Assembly: GCA_902809935.1 (NCBI GenBank)
Contig: LR778134.1
Location: 496,001 to 560,000 of the forward strand
Length of the DNA stretch: 64,000 nt
Direction: 5' to 3'
Origin: Ruminococcaceae bacterium BL-4
GTDB taxonomy: Bacteria; Bacillota; Clostridia; Oscillospirales; Acutalibacteraceae
Program-made: the position numbers and the translations under genes
The notes under the pieces: generated by a model
Database searches by the model: none
What the model saw: only the letters and a program-made list of their open reading frames with translations
What the model was told of the DNA's origin: nothing
Part shown: piece after piece, positions 41,771 to 51,483 of the stretch
Numbering within the stretch: position 1 is the stretch's first letter
Layout of the letters: each line of letters begins with the position of its first letter

Positions 41771-41813
41771 GTACGACAGCGATTGCCATCACCAAATGAG
41801 TCCGTCCAATTTT

Positions 41814-41842
41814 TTGCATTCCAGGCTAAAAAATGGTATAAT
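41814..41842 (+). promoter_or_regulatory. Sigma-A-type promoter
   Basis: TTGCAT (41814-41819), a 17 bp spacer and a perfect TATAAT (41837-41842), 41 bases before the next start codon. Confidence 0.75.
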
Positions 41843-41882
41843 AATTAAACACACCAAATCACAAAGAATGGGAGAGGATTTT

Positions 41883-43118
41883 ATGACAGATGGGAAAAAG
41901 CACATTGCAATTGGATTTGCGACCGGACGAATGGGCTTTAAAAATGTACTGCGTGCTTATATCTATCATTTAAAAGAATCCCATTTCTTATCTGATAGCC
42001 GGTTTTTCTTATCTTTATTTGTCGCGTATGATCCCAGCTATAATAATACCAAAAAAGAAGACTACGACAATCTTAGTGCAGAAGACCGAGAAGCATTTTA
42101 TTTATGCCGCTTTATTGGGCCAGATGACATTGAAAAAGAAAAGCAGCAGCTTGTGAAAGAATCCATTTTAACAAAAGAAGAAGCTGCCGGTGTATTTGGA
42201 ACCGGCTATGCCATGCAGCGAAATATTATTCTATATGAGGCTCTGCGTGAAAACGTTGATGAAATTATCTTTCTTGATGACGATGAATACCCCATGGCGG
42301 TAACAGAATCAAACGGAAATTCTCTTTGGAGCGGTCAGAATGTTTTGGAAGAACATATTCGTTACCTGCAATTTTCCGACATCACAAATGGATATCACTG
42401 CGGCTATCTAACGCCTGTTCCTTCTATCGATTTCGATGGGATTCTCTCAAAAGAAATCTTTCATCGCTTCACAGATGCTCTGAGCAGCGATGTCTTAAAA
42501 TGGGACGAGGTTGAGCGCTTGATTGCATCCGGCGGAGTTACATATGCAGACAAAACCATTTTGAGCGAACATCAGGCAAACCTCGCTTTAGAAACAAATG
42601 GTGCAAAATTTATAAGCGGAGGAAATCTTGGAATCAATTTAACAAAACGGACAAAAGTTTTGCCATTTTATAATCCACCGGGGGCACGAGGCGAAGACAG
42701 CATTCTCAGCACCTGCCTTAAAGAATATAACGTCAAATGGATTCCCGTTTATACATTTCATGATGGGTTCTCTTTTTATGGAACCCTTCTTCGCGGAGTC
42801 CTTCCTTTAAAGCTGAAACAGATTTCGCTTTATGATTCTGCCGCTGTTAACAATCGCTTTTATAAAGCCTGCCTCGGCTGGGCCCGCTATAAGCCCCTAT
42901 ATACTTATCTGACCCAACCGGATTCTTTTACAGAAACAATGGATCAGTCCCTCAAAAATCTTCAAGAATGTCTGCCATATGTCTGTTCTTATTTTAATGA
43001 CAAACGGTATTTCAATCTATTTTATGAAATGGAAAAATACGTTAAGAACGTACCAAATCATAACCAGCAATTTCACGATCTGCAAAGGTCATGGAAAAAG
43101 ATGGTAAAAGCTTTATAA
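41883..43118 (+). CDS. Putative glycosyltransferase-like protein with DDDEYP motif
   Basis: This 411-residue soluble protein is only partly recognised. The segment NVDEIIFLDDDEYPMAV near residue 130 looks like the DxD metal and nucleotide-sugar site of a GT-A glycosyltransferase. Other segments are FATGRMGFKNVLRAYIYHL at the start, SGGNLGINLTKRTKVLPFYNPPGARGEDSILSTCL near residue 245 (a GEDS acceptor-side motif) and FHDGFSFYGTLLRGVLP. No signal or membrane helix is visible. The ATG at 41883 follows GGGAGAGG. The gene is monocistronic, so the acceptor is unknown. Confidence 0.7.
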   Translation: MTDGKKHIAIGFATGRMGFKNVLRAYIYHLKESHFLSDSRFFLSLFVAYDPSYNNTKKEDYDNLSAEDREAFYLCRFIGPDDIEKEKQQLVKESILTKEEAAGVFGTGYAMQRNIILYEALRENVDEIIFLDDDEYPMAVTESNGNSLWSGQNVLEEHIRYLQFSDITNGYHCGYLTPVPSIDFDGILSKEIFHRFTDALSSDVLKWDEVERLIASGGVTYADKTILSEHQANLALETNGAKFISGGNLGINLTKRTKVLPFYNPPGARGEDSILSTCLKEYNVKWIPVYTFHDGFSFYGTLLRGVLPLKLKQISLYDSAAVNNRFYKACLGWARYKPLYTYLTQPDSFTETMDQSLKNLQECLPYVCSYFNDKRYFNLFYEMEKYVKNVPNHNQQFHDLQRSWKKMVKAL

Positions 43119-43123
43119 ATACA

Positions 43124-43168
43124 AAAAAGTGCCTCAGAAACCGAAAAACGATTTCTGAGGCACTTTTT
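43124..43168. terminator. Bidirectional intrinsic terminator
   Basis: The perfect 17-bp arms at 43124-43140 and 43152-43168 are flanked by A- and T-runs. It ends the glycosyltransferase-like gene and the leftward arginine operon. Confidence 0.9.
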
Positions 43169-43191
43169 ATTTACACTTAACCTAAAAAATC

Positions 43192-44094
43192 TCAGCCAAG
43201 CAGTTTTACCATGACTGCTTTTTGAGCATGTAAACGGTTTTCAGCTTCTTCAAAGATTTCTGCGGAATGTTTTTCAAATACATCCGCGGTAATTTCTTCT
43301 CCACGATGTGCCGGAAGACAATGCAGTACCATAGCATCCTTTTTGGCTTTTGCCATCACTTCTGCATTTATCTGGAATCCTTCAAATGCTTTGCGACGTT
43401 TTGCAGCTTCGTCTTCCTGCCCCATCGAAGCCCAAACATCTGTAATTACAACATCGGCTCCAACAGCCGCTTCTTTTGGATCAGTCGTCATGCTGAACGC
43501 CGGATAAGCCTGTGCAAAATCCAGCACTTCTGCTGCAGGACGGTATCCCTGCGGGCAGGCAACCGACACTTCCATCTTCATCTTAAGGCCACCGACGATC
43601 AAGGAATTCATCATATTATTTCCGTCGCCGATAAAGCACATTTTAAGTCCATCCAAACTACCATGGTTTTCACGGATCGTCATCAGATCTGCAAGTACCT
43701 GACACGGGTGAGATAAATCCGTCAGACCATTGATGATCGGAATGGTTCCAAAATTAGCCAACGCTTCTACTTCGCTCTGTTTAAAGGTACGAATCATAAT
43801 TCCGTCCAGATACCGGGAAAGGACCCTTGCGGTATCCTGCACCGGCTCTCCGCGGCCAATCTGCATATCTTTTGAAGAAAGAAAAATCGGCAGTCCTCCC
43901 AGTTGATACATGCCAACCTCAAAGGAAACACGCGTACGGGTACTGGCCTTTTCAAAAATCATTCCCAATGTTTTTCCTGCCAGACGCGGATGTGCAATGT
44001 CATGCTTTTTCTCATACTTGAGCTGATCGGCAAGGTCCAGAATCTCTGTGATCTCCTGAGAAGAAAGATCCAGCATTTTTAAAAGATGTTTCAT
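43192..44094 (-). CDS. argF: Ornithine carbamoyltransferase
   Basis: This 300-residue enzyme makes citrulline from ornithine and carbamoyl phosphate. It shows the carbamoyl-phosphate motif EKASTRTRVSFEVG, the DLSHPCQVLADLMT segment and the ornithine-binding VLHCLPAHRGEEI. It is the last gene of the arg operon, 21 bases after argD. The ATG follows GAGGAGG. Confidence 0.96.
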   Translation of the reverse strand: MKHLLKMLDLSSQEITEILDLADQLKYEKKHDIAHPRLAGKTLGMIFEKASTRTRVSFEVGMYQLGGLPIFLSSKDMQIGRGEPVQDTARVLSRYLDGIMIRTFKQSEVEALANFGTIPIINGLTDLSHPCQVLADLMTIRENHGSLDGLKMCFIGDGNNMMNSLIVGGLKMKMEVSVACPQGYRPAAEVLDFAQAYPAFSMTTDPKEAAVGADVVITDVWASMGQEDEAAKRRKAFEGFQINAEVMAKAKKDAMVLHCLPAHRGEEITADVFEKHSAEIFEEAENRLHAQKAVMVKLLG

Positions 44095-44115
44095 CGATAA
44101 GCCTCCTCAAAAATT

Positions 44116-45285
44116 TTAAGCCAGTACCTTTTCCAAAATAGAAAGGCCCGTTTTTAATTCCTCAATCGTAATAGTAAGTGGCGGTAAAAAGCGCAGAACG
44201 TCTTTTGCAGTCAGCACCAGCAACCCGTTTTCCACACACTGATCTGCAATTTGGGCAGCGGTTTTTCCGATTGGCTTCGCACCAACCATTAGTCCCATGC
44301 CACGCACGCTTTCAATGTTTTTCATTTCACGAAGCGATTTCTGCAAAAAGGCACCTTTTTGAGCAACCTCTTGTAAAAATCCCGGTTCATTCAGTCTCTC
44401 TAAGACTACATTTGCCCCTGCAGAAACGACCGGATTCCCACCAAAAGTGGTTCCATGATCACCAACGCCGAGAACCTCTGCGCATTTTTCGCCAACCAAG
44501 CATGCTCCGATCGGCAAACCGCCGCCAAGTCCTTTCGCACTGGTAAGCACATCCGGCTTTACTCCAAGCTGCTCCGTCGCATAAAAAGTTCCGGAACGCC
44601 CTACACCGGTCTGTACTTCGTCCGCCACCAAAATGATATCCTTTTCATCACAAAGTTTCCGCAGCGCTTTTACAAACTCTGCAGTCAAGGGCAAAATGCC
44701 GCCTTCTCCCTGAATTGGCTCATAAAAAATCGCACAGGTCTTATCGCTGAGCTTCTCCATGACACTCTGGAGGTTTGGTTCCGCGGTAATAAATCCTGTC
44801 GGCAACGGTGTAAACAGCTTATGAAAATGTTCCTGACCGGTGGCAGCTAGCGTTGCCAGCGTTCTGCCATGAAAAGAATTCTGAAGAGTAATTACTTCGC
44901 AGCGATCAAAGCCATACCGATCAGAACTATATTTTCTTGCGACCTTAACGGCGCACTCGTTTGCTTCTGCACCACTATTCCCAAAAAACACCTTTGAAAA
45001 TCCTGCTGTTTTACAAAGATTTTCTGCCAGTGACGTAACCTGTGGGTTATAAAACAAATTACAGGTATGTTGAATTTCTCCTGCTTGTTTTGAAACTGCC
45101 GCAACCCATTTTGGATCGGCATATCCTAGACTGTTTACACCGATTCCGGCAGTAAAATCAATATACTTTTTCCCATCTGCATCCCATGCAGTCGCATTTT
45201 TTCCTTTTACCAGTGCTGCGGAAAAGCGATGATAGGTGTGCATCATATACTGATCTGCCTGTGCTTTAATTTTTTCAAATTCCAT
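44116..45285 (-). CDS. argD: Acetylornithine aminotransferase
   Basis: This 389-residue class III PLP aminotransferase makes N-acetylornithine. It has the N-terminal DADGKKYIDFTAGIGVNSLGY, FGNSGAEANECAVKVARKY, IFYEPIQGEGGI, LVADEVQTGVGRSGTFYA and the PLP lysine in TSAKGLGGGLPIGA near residue 243. GAGGAGG precedes the ATG. Position between argB and argF supports the arginine role over other ornithine-type aminotransferases. Confidence 0.96.
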   Translation of the reverse strand: MEFEKIKAQADQYMMHTYHRFSAALVKGKNATAWDADGKKYIDFTAGIGVNSLGYADPKWVAAVSKQAGEIQHTCNLFYNPQVTSLAENLCKTAGFSKVFFGNSGAEANECAVKVARKYSSDRYGFDRCEVITLQNSFHGRTLATLAATGQEHFHKLFTPLPTGFITAEPNLQSVMEKLSDKTCAIFYEPIQGEGGILPLTAEFVKALRKLCDEKDIILVADEVQTGVGRSGTFYATEQLGVKPDVLTSAKGLGGGLPIGACLVGEKCAEVLGVGDHGTTFGGNPVVSAGANVVLERLNEPGFLQEVAQKGAFLQKSLREMKNIESVRGMGLMVGAKPIGKTAAQIADQCVENGLLVLTAKDVLRFLPPLTITIEELKTGLSILEKVLA

Positions 45286-45302
45286 AAAGTGCCTCCTCTA
45301 TA

Positions 45303-46160
45303 TTAACAGAACATCGTGCCAATACCGGCATCGGTAAAGAGCTCCACCAAAATGGAATGCGGAACCCGGCCGTCGATAATATGTGCACGCTTAACACCTT
45401 GACGAACTGCCTCTACACAACAGTCAATTTTTGGAATCATCCCGCCTGAGATAACCCCATCTTTCTGCAGTTTTGGCACAGAAGAGAGATTGACAACCGG
45501 AATCAAGGTTTCCTCATCGTCTTTATCTCGTAAAAGTCCTCGGATATCCGTCATCAGGATCAGCTTTTCAGCATGAAGACTCGCAGCAATATGCGATGCG
45601 GCAATATCTGCATTAATATTAAATACCTGGCCGTCTTGACTACCGGCTACTGTGGAAATGATCGGAATATATCCTTTTTCAATTGCATCATTGATCACTT
45701 CATTTTTGACTTCTGTAATTTCTCCGACAAACCCAAGATCATCTTCAGAAACTTTCTTTTCCGCACACATCAGGTCTCCATCCAGGCCACAAAGTCCAAT
45801 GGCTTTACCCTCATGACGCTGCAAAAGCTGCACCAAGTCTTTATTGACTTTCCCTGCTAAAACCATTTGAACAATGTCGATTGTCTCCTGGTCAGTCACG
45901 CGCATTCCCTTAATAAATTCGCTTTTCTTTCCGATTTTTTTGAGCATCGCATTGATTTCCGGGCCACCGCCATGAACCAAAACCACATGGATTCCAACAA
46001 GCTGCATCAGAACCAAGTCGCTCATCACAGCGTCTTTCAGATGATCATCGATCATTGCATTTCCGCCGTACTTGACAACAACTGTTTTTCCCGCCAGCTT
46101 TTGGATATAAGGCAATGCCTCCACCAAAACCTGTGCCCGATCTGCATCTAAAATATTCAA
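45303..46160 (-). CDS. argB: Acetylglutamate kinase
   Basis: This 285-residue amino-acid kinase phosphorylates N-acetylglutamate, usually the arginine-inhibited step. It shows VVVKYGGNAMIDD, VLVHGGGPEINAML, INADIAASHIA and LILMTDIRGLLRDKDD. The frame opens 12 codons earlier inside argJ, but AAAGGAGG lies just before the TTG at 46160, which starts MNILDADRAQVL. That start is chosen. The N-terminal helix typical of arginine-sensitive forms is present in part. Confidence 0.95.
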   Translation of the reverse strand: MNILDADRAQVLVEALPYIQKLAGKTVVVKYGGNAMIDDHLKDAVMSDLVLMQLVGIHVVLVHGGGPEINAMLKKIGKKSEFIKGMRVTDQETIDIVQMVLAGKVNKDLVQLLQRHEGKAIGLCGLDGDLMCAEKKVSEDDLGFVGEITEVKNEVINDAIEKGYIPIISTVAGSQDGQVFNINADIAASHIAASLHAEKLILMTDIRGLLRDKDDEETLIPVVNLSSVPKLQKDGVISGGMIPKIDCCVEAVRQGVKRAHIIDGRVPHSILVELFTDAGIGTMFC

Positions 46161-46179
46161 GGGGGATTCCTCCTTTTCA

Positions 46180-47394
46180 TCAGGTCCGATAATCACCGTT
46201 AATTTTTACATAATCATAAGTGAGGTCACACCCATAGGCTGTTGCCTCAAAATCGCCGTCATGGAGCGTTACATCGATTCCGATTTCATCTTCCAAAAGA
46301 ATCTTCTTAGCGGTTTCTTCATCAAAATCGATTCCGGCGCCATCTTTACAGACATTAATTGCACCCATTTTAGAACGAAACGTAACATCGACCGCATGAA
46401 TATCCACCGGCACTCCGGAATATCCAATCGCACAAAGAACCCGTCCCCAGTTGGCATCTGATCCAAACATCGCAGCTTTTACCAGAGAGGAACAAATAAT
46501 GGTCTTTGCAACGATTCTCGCATTTTCATCGGAAGAAGCTCCTGTTACCCGACAAGCAAGGAGCTTTGTTGCACCTTCTCCGTCTTTTGCCATCATCTTA
46601 CAAAGTGCAGTACAGAGCATCTTCATTGCCTTTAAAAAGGTCTGATAATCCTCTCCGTCCGTTGTAATGGGCTCATTTTTTGCGAGACCATTCGCCATAA
46701 TGCAACAGGTATCATTCGTACTGGTATCTCCATCTACGCTGATCATATTAAAGCTGTTTTTTACTGACTCCTGCAAAGCACTCTCCAGTGCTTCCGTTGA
46801 AATTGCAGCGTCCGTTGTCAAAAAGCAGAGCATAGTACACATATTCGGATGAATCATTCCGCTGCCCTTTGCAGCGCCTCCTAAACGTACAACATTATCC
46901 CCAAGCATAAACTCTACCGCAAGATTTTTAGGGACTGTATCAGTCGTCATCAGCGCTTTTGCAGCATCATTGCCGCCTTCTTTACTGAGTTCCTTTGCCA
47001 AAATGGGTGATGCCTTTATAATCGGTTCAATCGGCAGCGGTTGTCCGATAACTCCAGTACTCGCGACCAAAACATCCTGTGCTTTGATTTTTAATGCACT
47101 TGCGGCGGCTTCTGCCATTTTTTCGGCTTTTTCCACTCCATCTGAATTACAGGTGTTGGCGTTGCCTGAATTAGCAATCACAGCCTGAGCAATTCCATTC
47201 GTCAAATGCTTTTTGCAAACTTCGATCGATGCACCTTTTACCAGATTGCTGGTATAAACGCCAGCCGCATTACAGGGGACTTCACTTTTAAGCATCATCA
47301 GATCCGGCTTCTTTTTATTGGGACGAATCCCGCAGTGCATTCCCCCTGCCATGAACCCTTTGGGTGCCGTAATTCCTCCGTCAATAAAATTCAT
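46180..47394 (-). CDS. argJ: Bifunctional ornithine acetyltransferase/N-acetylglutamate synthase
   Basis: This 404-residue enzyme recycles the acetyl group from acetylornithine to glutamate. It is a Ntn-type self-cleaving protein. The cleavage site lies in KGSGMIHPNMCTMLCFLTTDA, where the nucleophile Thr near residue 180 is kept and the usual MATML reads MCTML. Other motifs are ANSGNANTCNSDG and VDGDTSTNDT. No separate argA is present, so this gene probably provides the entry step too. The ATG at 47394 follows AAGGAGG. Confidence 0.95.
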   Translation of the reverse strand: MNFIDGGITAPKGFMAGGMHCGIRPNKKKPDLMMLKSEVPCNAAGVYTSNLVKGASIEVCKKHLTNGIAQAVIANSGNANTCNSDGVEKAEKMAEAAASALKIKAQDVLVASTGVIGQPLPIEPIIKASPILAKELSKEGGNDAAKALMTTDTVPKNLAVEFMLGDNVVRLGGAAKGSGMIHPNMCTMLCFLTTDAAISTEALESALQESVKNSFNMISVDGDTSTNDTCCIMANGLAKNEPITTDGEDYQTFLKAMKMLCTALCKMMAKDGEGATKLLACRVTGASSDENARIVAKTIICSSLVKAAMFGSDANWGRVLCAIGYSGVPVDIHAVDVTFRSKMGAINVCKDGAGIDFDEETAKKILLEDEIGIDVTLHDGDFEATAYGCDLTYDYVKINGDYRT

Positions 47395-47407
47395 CGATTC
47401 GTCCTCC

Positions 47408-48448
47408 TTAAAACGCCGGCGGCCATGCAGTAAGGCCCTCCGTTTCATCTAGACCAAATGCCAGATTCATATTTTGAATTGCCTGACCCGCTGCACCTTT
47501 TACCATATTATCAAGCGCGCTGACCGCGATAAACGTATTGGTACGCGGATCAATATGAAGCGAAATATCGCAAAAATTAGAATACCGTACATTATGAATA
47601 TCTGCTTCTTTTCCCTTCGGCAAAAGGCGAATAAAATATTCATTCTGATAGGCTTTCTCATAAACCTCTTGAAGTTGCGAAAGCGTTGTGCCATTTTTTA
47701 GCTTTGCATAGCAAGTTGCAAGAATTCCGCGGTTAACCGGCAGAAGATGCGGTACAAACAGCACTTTCATTGAGTTTCCCGTAATTTTGGAAAGGCTCTG
47801 CTCAATTTCCGGTGTATGGCGGTGCGCAGCGACCTTATAAGCATGCATGCCTTCGTTAAGTTCCGGATAATGGGTATCCTGCGTACTGTTTCGTCCCGCT
47901 CCAGTCACGCCGGATTTGCAGTCGGCAATGATTCCGTCCTGCTCAATCAATCCTGCTTTTAATGCCGGAACAAGGGCTAAAGGCACGGCCGTAGTATAGC
48001 AACCGGGGTTTGCGATCAGGTGCTTTCCCTTAATTTCCTCGCGAAAAAGTTCCGGCAGTCCATAAACTGCCTCTTTGTGGAGCTCTGGATACTGGAACGT
48101 ATTCTTATACCAAAGTTCGTAATCCTCCGCTTTTTCCAATCGAAAATCTGCGCCAAGATCAATAAAGACTTTATTCTGATCCCAACACTCTTTTCCCAGC
48201 GCCTGTGAAAGTCCATGCGGCAAAGCAGCAAAAATCACATCACTTTTTTCCACAACCTGTTCTTGGTTGCCGCAAATCATATCGCACAAGCCATAATAGG
48301 AAGGGTATACTTCGCTCAGCGCTTTTCCTTCAAAGCTAACACTGCTGATGGCTGTAAGAGATGCCTGCGGGTGATTTGCAAGAAGGCGGCACAATTCTGC
48401 GCCTGCATATCCAGTGGCGCCGACGACGCCGACTTTAATAGATTTCAT
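47408..48448 (-). CDS. argC: N-acetyl-gamma-glutamyl-phosphate reductase
   Basis: This 346-residue NADPH-dependent reductase has VGVVGATGYAGAELCRLLANHP, FAALPHGLSQ, the catalytic Cys in LIANPGCYTTAVPLAL near residue 148 and HRHTPEIEQSL. It converts acetylglutamyl phosphate to the semialdehyde. The stop lies 13 bases before the argJ ATG. GGGGG precedes its own ATG. Confidence 0.96.
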   Translation of the reverse strand: MKSIKVGVVGATGYAGAELCRLLANHPQASLTAISSVSFEGKALSEVYPSYYGLCDMICGNQEQVVEKSDVIFAALPHGLSQALGKECWDQNKVFIDLGADFRLEKAEDYELWYKNTFQYPELHKEAVYGLPELFREEIKGKHLIANPGCYTTAVPLALVPALKAGLIEQDGIIADCKSGVTGAGRNSTQDTHYPELNEGMHAYKVAAHRHTPEIEQSLSKITGNSMKVLFVPHLLPVNRGILATCYAKLKNGTTLSQLQEVYEKAYQNEYFIRLLPKGKEADIHNVRYSNFCDISLHIDPRTNTFIAVSALDNMVKGAAGQAIQNMNLAFGLDETEGLTAWPPAF

Positions 48449-48501
48449 CGATTGGTTCCCCCTTTTTTATACGCGCTCCAAAAAAAGAGCTGTTTTTTTA
48501 T

Positions 48502-49869
48502 TTATACCATTGCTAAGATACGTTTTGCTTCTTTTTCGACATTTTGCGGAGCAGGTCCGCCTAAAACGGTTCTGCCGTTTACACATTTTTCGAGGCTGAT
48601 GGCATCATAGATTCCTTCATCAAAGAGTTCAGAATGTGCCTGATAATTTTTCAAAGGAAGAGCTTCCAGTGTAGTTCCCTTTTCTACACACTCGCCGACC
48701 AATTCTCCGACAACCCGATAGGCATCCCGGAAAGGCATTCCCTTTTCCACCAGATAATCGGCAGCATCGGTAGCATTAATAAATCCGCCAGCGGCAGCTT
48801 TTCGCATATTCTGCGGCAAAACGCGCATAGTCTTAATCATTGGAATAAAAGTGGTAAGACACATATGCAGAGTATCGCAGGCATCAAAGACCGGCTCTTT
48901 ATCTTCCTGCATATCCTTATTATAAGCGAGTGGAAGACCTTTCATAGTAGCCAAAAGCCCTGTCAGATCTCCAATCACTCTTCCGGCTTTTCCGCGAATC
49001 AATTCAGCAATATCCGGATTCTTCTTCTGCGGCATAATGCTGCTGCCGGTGGAAAATGCGTCATCCAGCTCAATAAACTTAAACTCCCAACTGCACCAGA
49101 GAATGATCTCTTCTGAGAAACGGGAAAGATGGACCATACAAATCGAAATATCAGAAAGCAGTTCCAAACAAAAATCCCGATCGGAAACGCCGTCTAAACT
49201 ATTATGTGTCGGTGCATCAAATTTCAACAGTGAAGCAGTCAATTTTCTGTCCAGCGGATACGTTGTTCCTGCGAGAGCTCCGGAACCTAACGGACAAACA
49301 TTCATGCGTCGTCTGGTATCTTTTATTCTATCAATATCCCGCAGAAACATTTCGGCATAGGCAAGAAGATGATGCCCAAAAACAATCGGCTGTGCCCTCT
49401 GAAGATGCGTATATCCCGGCATAACGACATCTTTATATTTAAGTGCAAGCTCTCCAAGGGTTTTGACCAGCTCTTTGAGCTCTTCCTCCAAAGAATCGCA
49501 CTGATTTCTCAGATAAAGTCGAATATCCAGCGCAACCTGATCATTTCGGCTTCTTGCGGTATGGAGCCGTTTTCCGGCGTCCCCCAAGCGGTTTGTCAAT
49601 TCTCCCTCTACAAAAGTATGGATATCTTCGCAAGTGGGATCGATCGAAAGCGTACCGTTTTTTACTTCTTCTGCAATTTTCTTTAGCTCTGCACAGATTG
49701 CTTCAGCTTCTTGTTTTTTAAGAATTCCGATTTTCCCAAGCATCGTTGCATGAGCGATACTGCCTTCGATATCTTCCTGTACCATACGGCTATCGAACGA
49801 AATAGAGGAATTAAAATCATTTGTCCTTTCGTCCAAGCCCTTATGGAATTTATTTTCCCAAAGTTTCAT
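48502..49869 (-). CDS. argH: Argininosuccinate lyase
   Basis: This 455-residue fumarase/aspartase-superfamily enzyme splits argininosuccinate into arginine and fumarate. It shows HTARSRNDQVALDIRLYLR, MPGYTHLQRAQPI and the superfamily signature GSSIMPQKKNPDIAELIRGK. It lies after argG, with 118 bases between them. GGAGG precedes the ATG. Confidence 0.97.
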   Translation of the reverse strand: MKLWENKFHKGLDERTNDFNSSISFDSRMVQEDIEGSIAHATMLGKIGILKKQEAEAICAELKKIAEEVKNGTLSIDPTCEDIHTFVEGELTNRLGDAGKRLHTARSRNDQVALDIRLYLRNQCDSLEEELKELVKTLGELALKYKDVVMPGYTHLQRAQPIVFGHHLLAYAEMFLRDIDRIKDTRRRMNVCPLGSGALAGTTYPLDRKLTASLLKFDAPTHNSLDGVSDRDFCLELLSDISICMVHLSRFSEEIILWCSWEFKFIELDDAFSTGSSIMPQKKNPDIAELIRGKAGRVIGDLTGLLATMKGLPLAYNKDMQEDKEPVFDACDTLHMCLTTFIPMIKTMRVLPQNMRKAAAGGFINATDAADYLVEKGMPFRDAYRVVGELVGECVEKGTTLEALPLKNYQAHSELFDEGIYDAISLEKCVNGRTVLGGPAPQNVEKEAKRILAMV

Positions 49870-49908
49870 AAAACTCCTCCGGTTGTCTGTTTTCCTTTAA
49901 AATAAACA

Positions 49909-49968
49909 GAAGGGCGAACCTTTGCCCGCCCTTCCAAGTCTTAAAGACCGGACGGAACTTTACGTTCC
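49909..49968 (-). terminator. Tandem hairpins between argG and argH
   Basis: Two stems lie in the gap. One, with a palindromic CGGAACtttacGTTCCG core, is at 49952-49968. The other, with arms 49909-49916 and 49927-49934, is followed on the minus strand by TGTTTATTTT. The second looks like a partial terminator or processing site, which could set the argG to argH ratio. Confidence 0.5.
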
Positions 49969-49987
49969 GATCCTCTTCCGGGATTCC

Positions 49988-51235
49988 TCATTTTTTAGAG
50001 GAAATCACCTGATGATTTAAATTTTTAAGTGCCTGCACCTTAATCGGCAATCCAAACAGATCAATAAATCCTTTGGCTTCTGCCTGATCATATACTTCGT
50101 CTTCACTGAAGGTTGCGATTTCTTCATCATAAAGGCTATAGGGGCTCTTAACGCCGGCATCAATCACATTTCCCTTATAGAGCTTCAGCTTCACATCGCC
50201 CGTTACATGCTCCTGCGTACTGTCTACGAATGCGCTGATTGCCTCCCGCAAAGGAGTAAACCATTTGCCGTCATAGACCAATTCCGCCATTTTATCGCCA
50301 ATGCCCTGCTTATAATGATAAGTATCTTTATCGAGGCAGATTTCTTCCAATTTGTTATGTGCATGATAAAGAATCGTTCCGCCGGGAGTTTCATAAACGC
50401 CGCGGCTCTTCATGCCAACCAACCGATTCTCTACGATATCGGCAATGCCGATTCCGTTTTTACCGCCCAGTTCATTGAGCTTGCTGAGCAAATCGACTGC
50501 ACAGAGCTTTTGGCCATCCAGCATAGTGGGAACGCCTTTTTCAAAATGGATCGTCACATAAGTAGCCTTGTCCGGCGCCATTTCCGGTGAAATCCCCAAT
50601 TCCAAGAATCCGGGTTTATTGTACTGCGGCTCATTTGCAGGATCTTCCAAATCGAGTCCTTCATGAGAAAGATGCCATAGATTTTTATCTTTGGAATAAT
50701 TCGTTTCCCGCGTAATTTTCAGCGGAATATTATGGGATTCTGCATAAGTAATTTCTTCATCACGGGATTTTAAGTTCCACTCACGCCATGGAGCAATGAT
50801 CGGCATATTAGGAGCAAAGGCTTTGATGGAAAGTTCAAAACGGACTTGATCATTGCCCTTGCCGGTGCAGCCGTGGCAGATTGCGTCGGCGCCCTCGGCC
50901 TCTGCAATTTCGACCAAACGCTTTGCAATCAGCGGACGAGCAAAACTGGTTCCTAAAAGATATTTATTTTCATATACAGCATCTGCCTTCAGTGTCGGCC
51001 AGATATAATCCTCAACAAACTGTTTTTTTAGGTCGGCAATATAAAGTTTGGAAGCACCTGTCTTCTTTGCTTTTTCCTCCAGACCATTCAGTTCGCCCAT
51101 TCCCTGTCCAACATCTGCTGCAACTGCAACGACCTCACAGTTGTTATAATTTTCTTTCAGCCAGGGAATAATAATAGAGGTATCCAAGCCTCCTGAATAA
51201 GCCAGAACCACTTTTTTAATATTTTTCTTATCCAT
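49988..51235 (-). CDS. argG: Argininosuccinate synthase
   Basis: This 415-residue enzyme joins citrulline and aspartate with ATP. The PP-loop is [20 protein letters not shown], and [15 protein letters not shown] and the citrulline/aspartate-binding [17 protein letters not shown] segment are present. It is the first gene of argGHCJBDF. The frame opens 18 codons earlier, but the ATG at 51235 follows GGAGG. Upstream lie a promoter and a probable ARG box, so repression by ArgR/AhrC is expected. Confidence 0.97.
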   Translation of the reverse strand: MDKKNIKKVVLAYSGGLDTSIIIPWLKENYNNCEVVAVAADVGQGMGELNGLEEKAKKTGASKLYIADLKKQFVEDYIWPTLKADAVYENKYLLGTSFARPLIAKRLVEIAEAEGADAICHGCTGKGNDQVRFELSIKAFAPNMPIIAPWREWNLKSRDEEITYAESHNIPLKITRETNYSKDKNLWHLSHEGLDLEDPANEPQYNKPGFLELGISPEMAPDKATYVTIHFEKGVPTMLDGQKLCAVDLLSKLNELGGKNGIGIADIVENRLVGMKSRGVYETPGGTILYHAHNKLEEICLDKDTYHYKQGIGDKMAELVYDGKWFTPLREAISAFVDSTQEHVTGDVKLKLYKGNVIDAGVKSPYSLYDEEIATFSEDEVYDQAEAKGFIDLFGLPIKVQALKNLNHQVISSKK

Positions 51236-51270
51236 GATAAAGCCTCCGTTGTTTTTCTTTGTGGCTTTTA

Positions 51271-51298
51271 TTATACACTCATTATTCATAAAATCAAG
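51271..51298 (-). promoter_or_regulatory. Promoter of the arginine operon
   Basis: On the minus strand, TTGATT (51293-51298), a 16 bp spacer and TATAAT (51271-51276), about 35 bases upstream of the argG start. Confidence 0.7.
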
Positions 51299-51306
51299 GA
51301 TTTATT

Positions 51307-51320
51307 GCATAAATATTCAT
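51307..51320. promoter_or_regulatory. Probable ARG box (ArgR/AhrC operator)
   Basis: TGCATAAATATTCA differs by one base from the palindromic ARG box core TGAATWWWWATTCA. It lies just upstream of the argG -35 box. A further ATTCAT half-site overlaps the spacer. Confidence 0.6.
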
Positions 51321-51431
51321 ATTCCGCAGTTTTCACAGTTTTGTATAAAAATAACCTGATGAAGGCTGTGCAATCTCTCTAAAAACGTGGTTTTATCGGA
51401 ATAATGAGTTTTCAAAGTTTATGCAATATGG

Positions 51432-51437
51432 TATAAT
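51432..51437 (+). promoter_or_regulatory. -10 box for the flavin reductase gene
   Basis: A perfect TATAAT at 51432-51437 follows a weak TTTTCA -35 at 51409-51414, with a 17 bp spacer. Confidence 0.55.
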
Positions 51438-51483
51438 AAATCAAATAAAATGTATGTTTACAGATGATTGGAGGTTATCTGCT

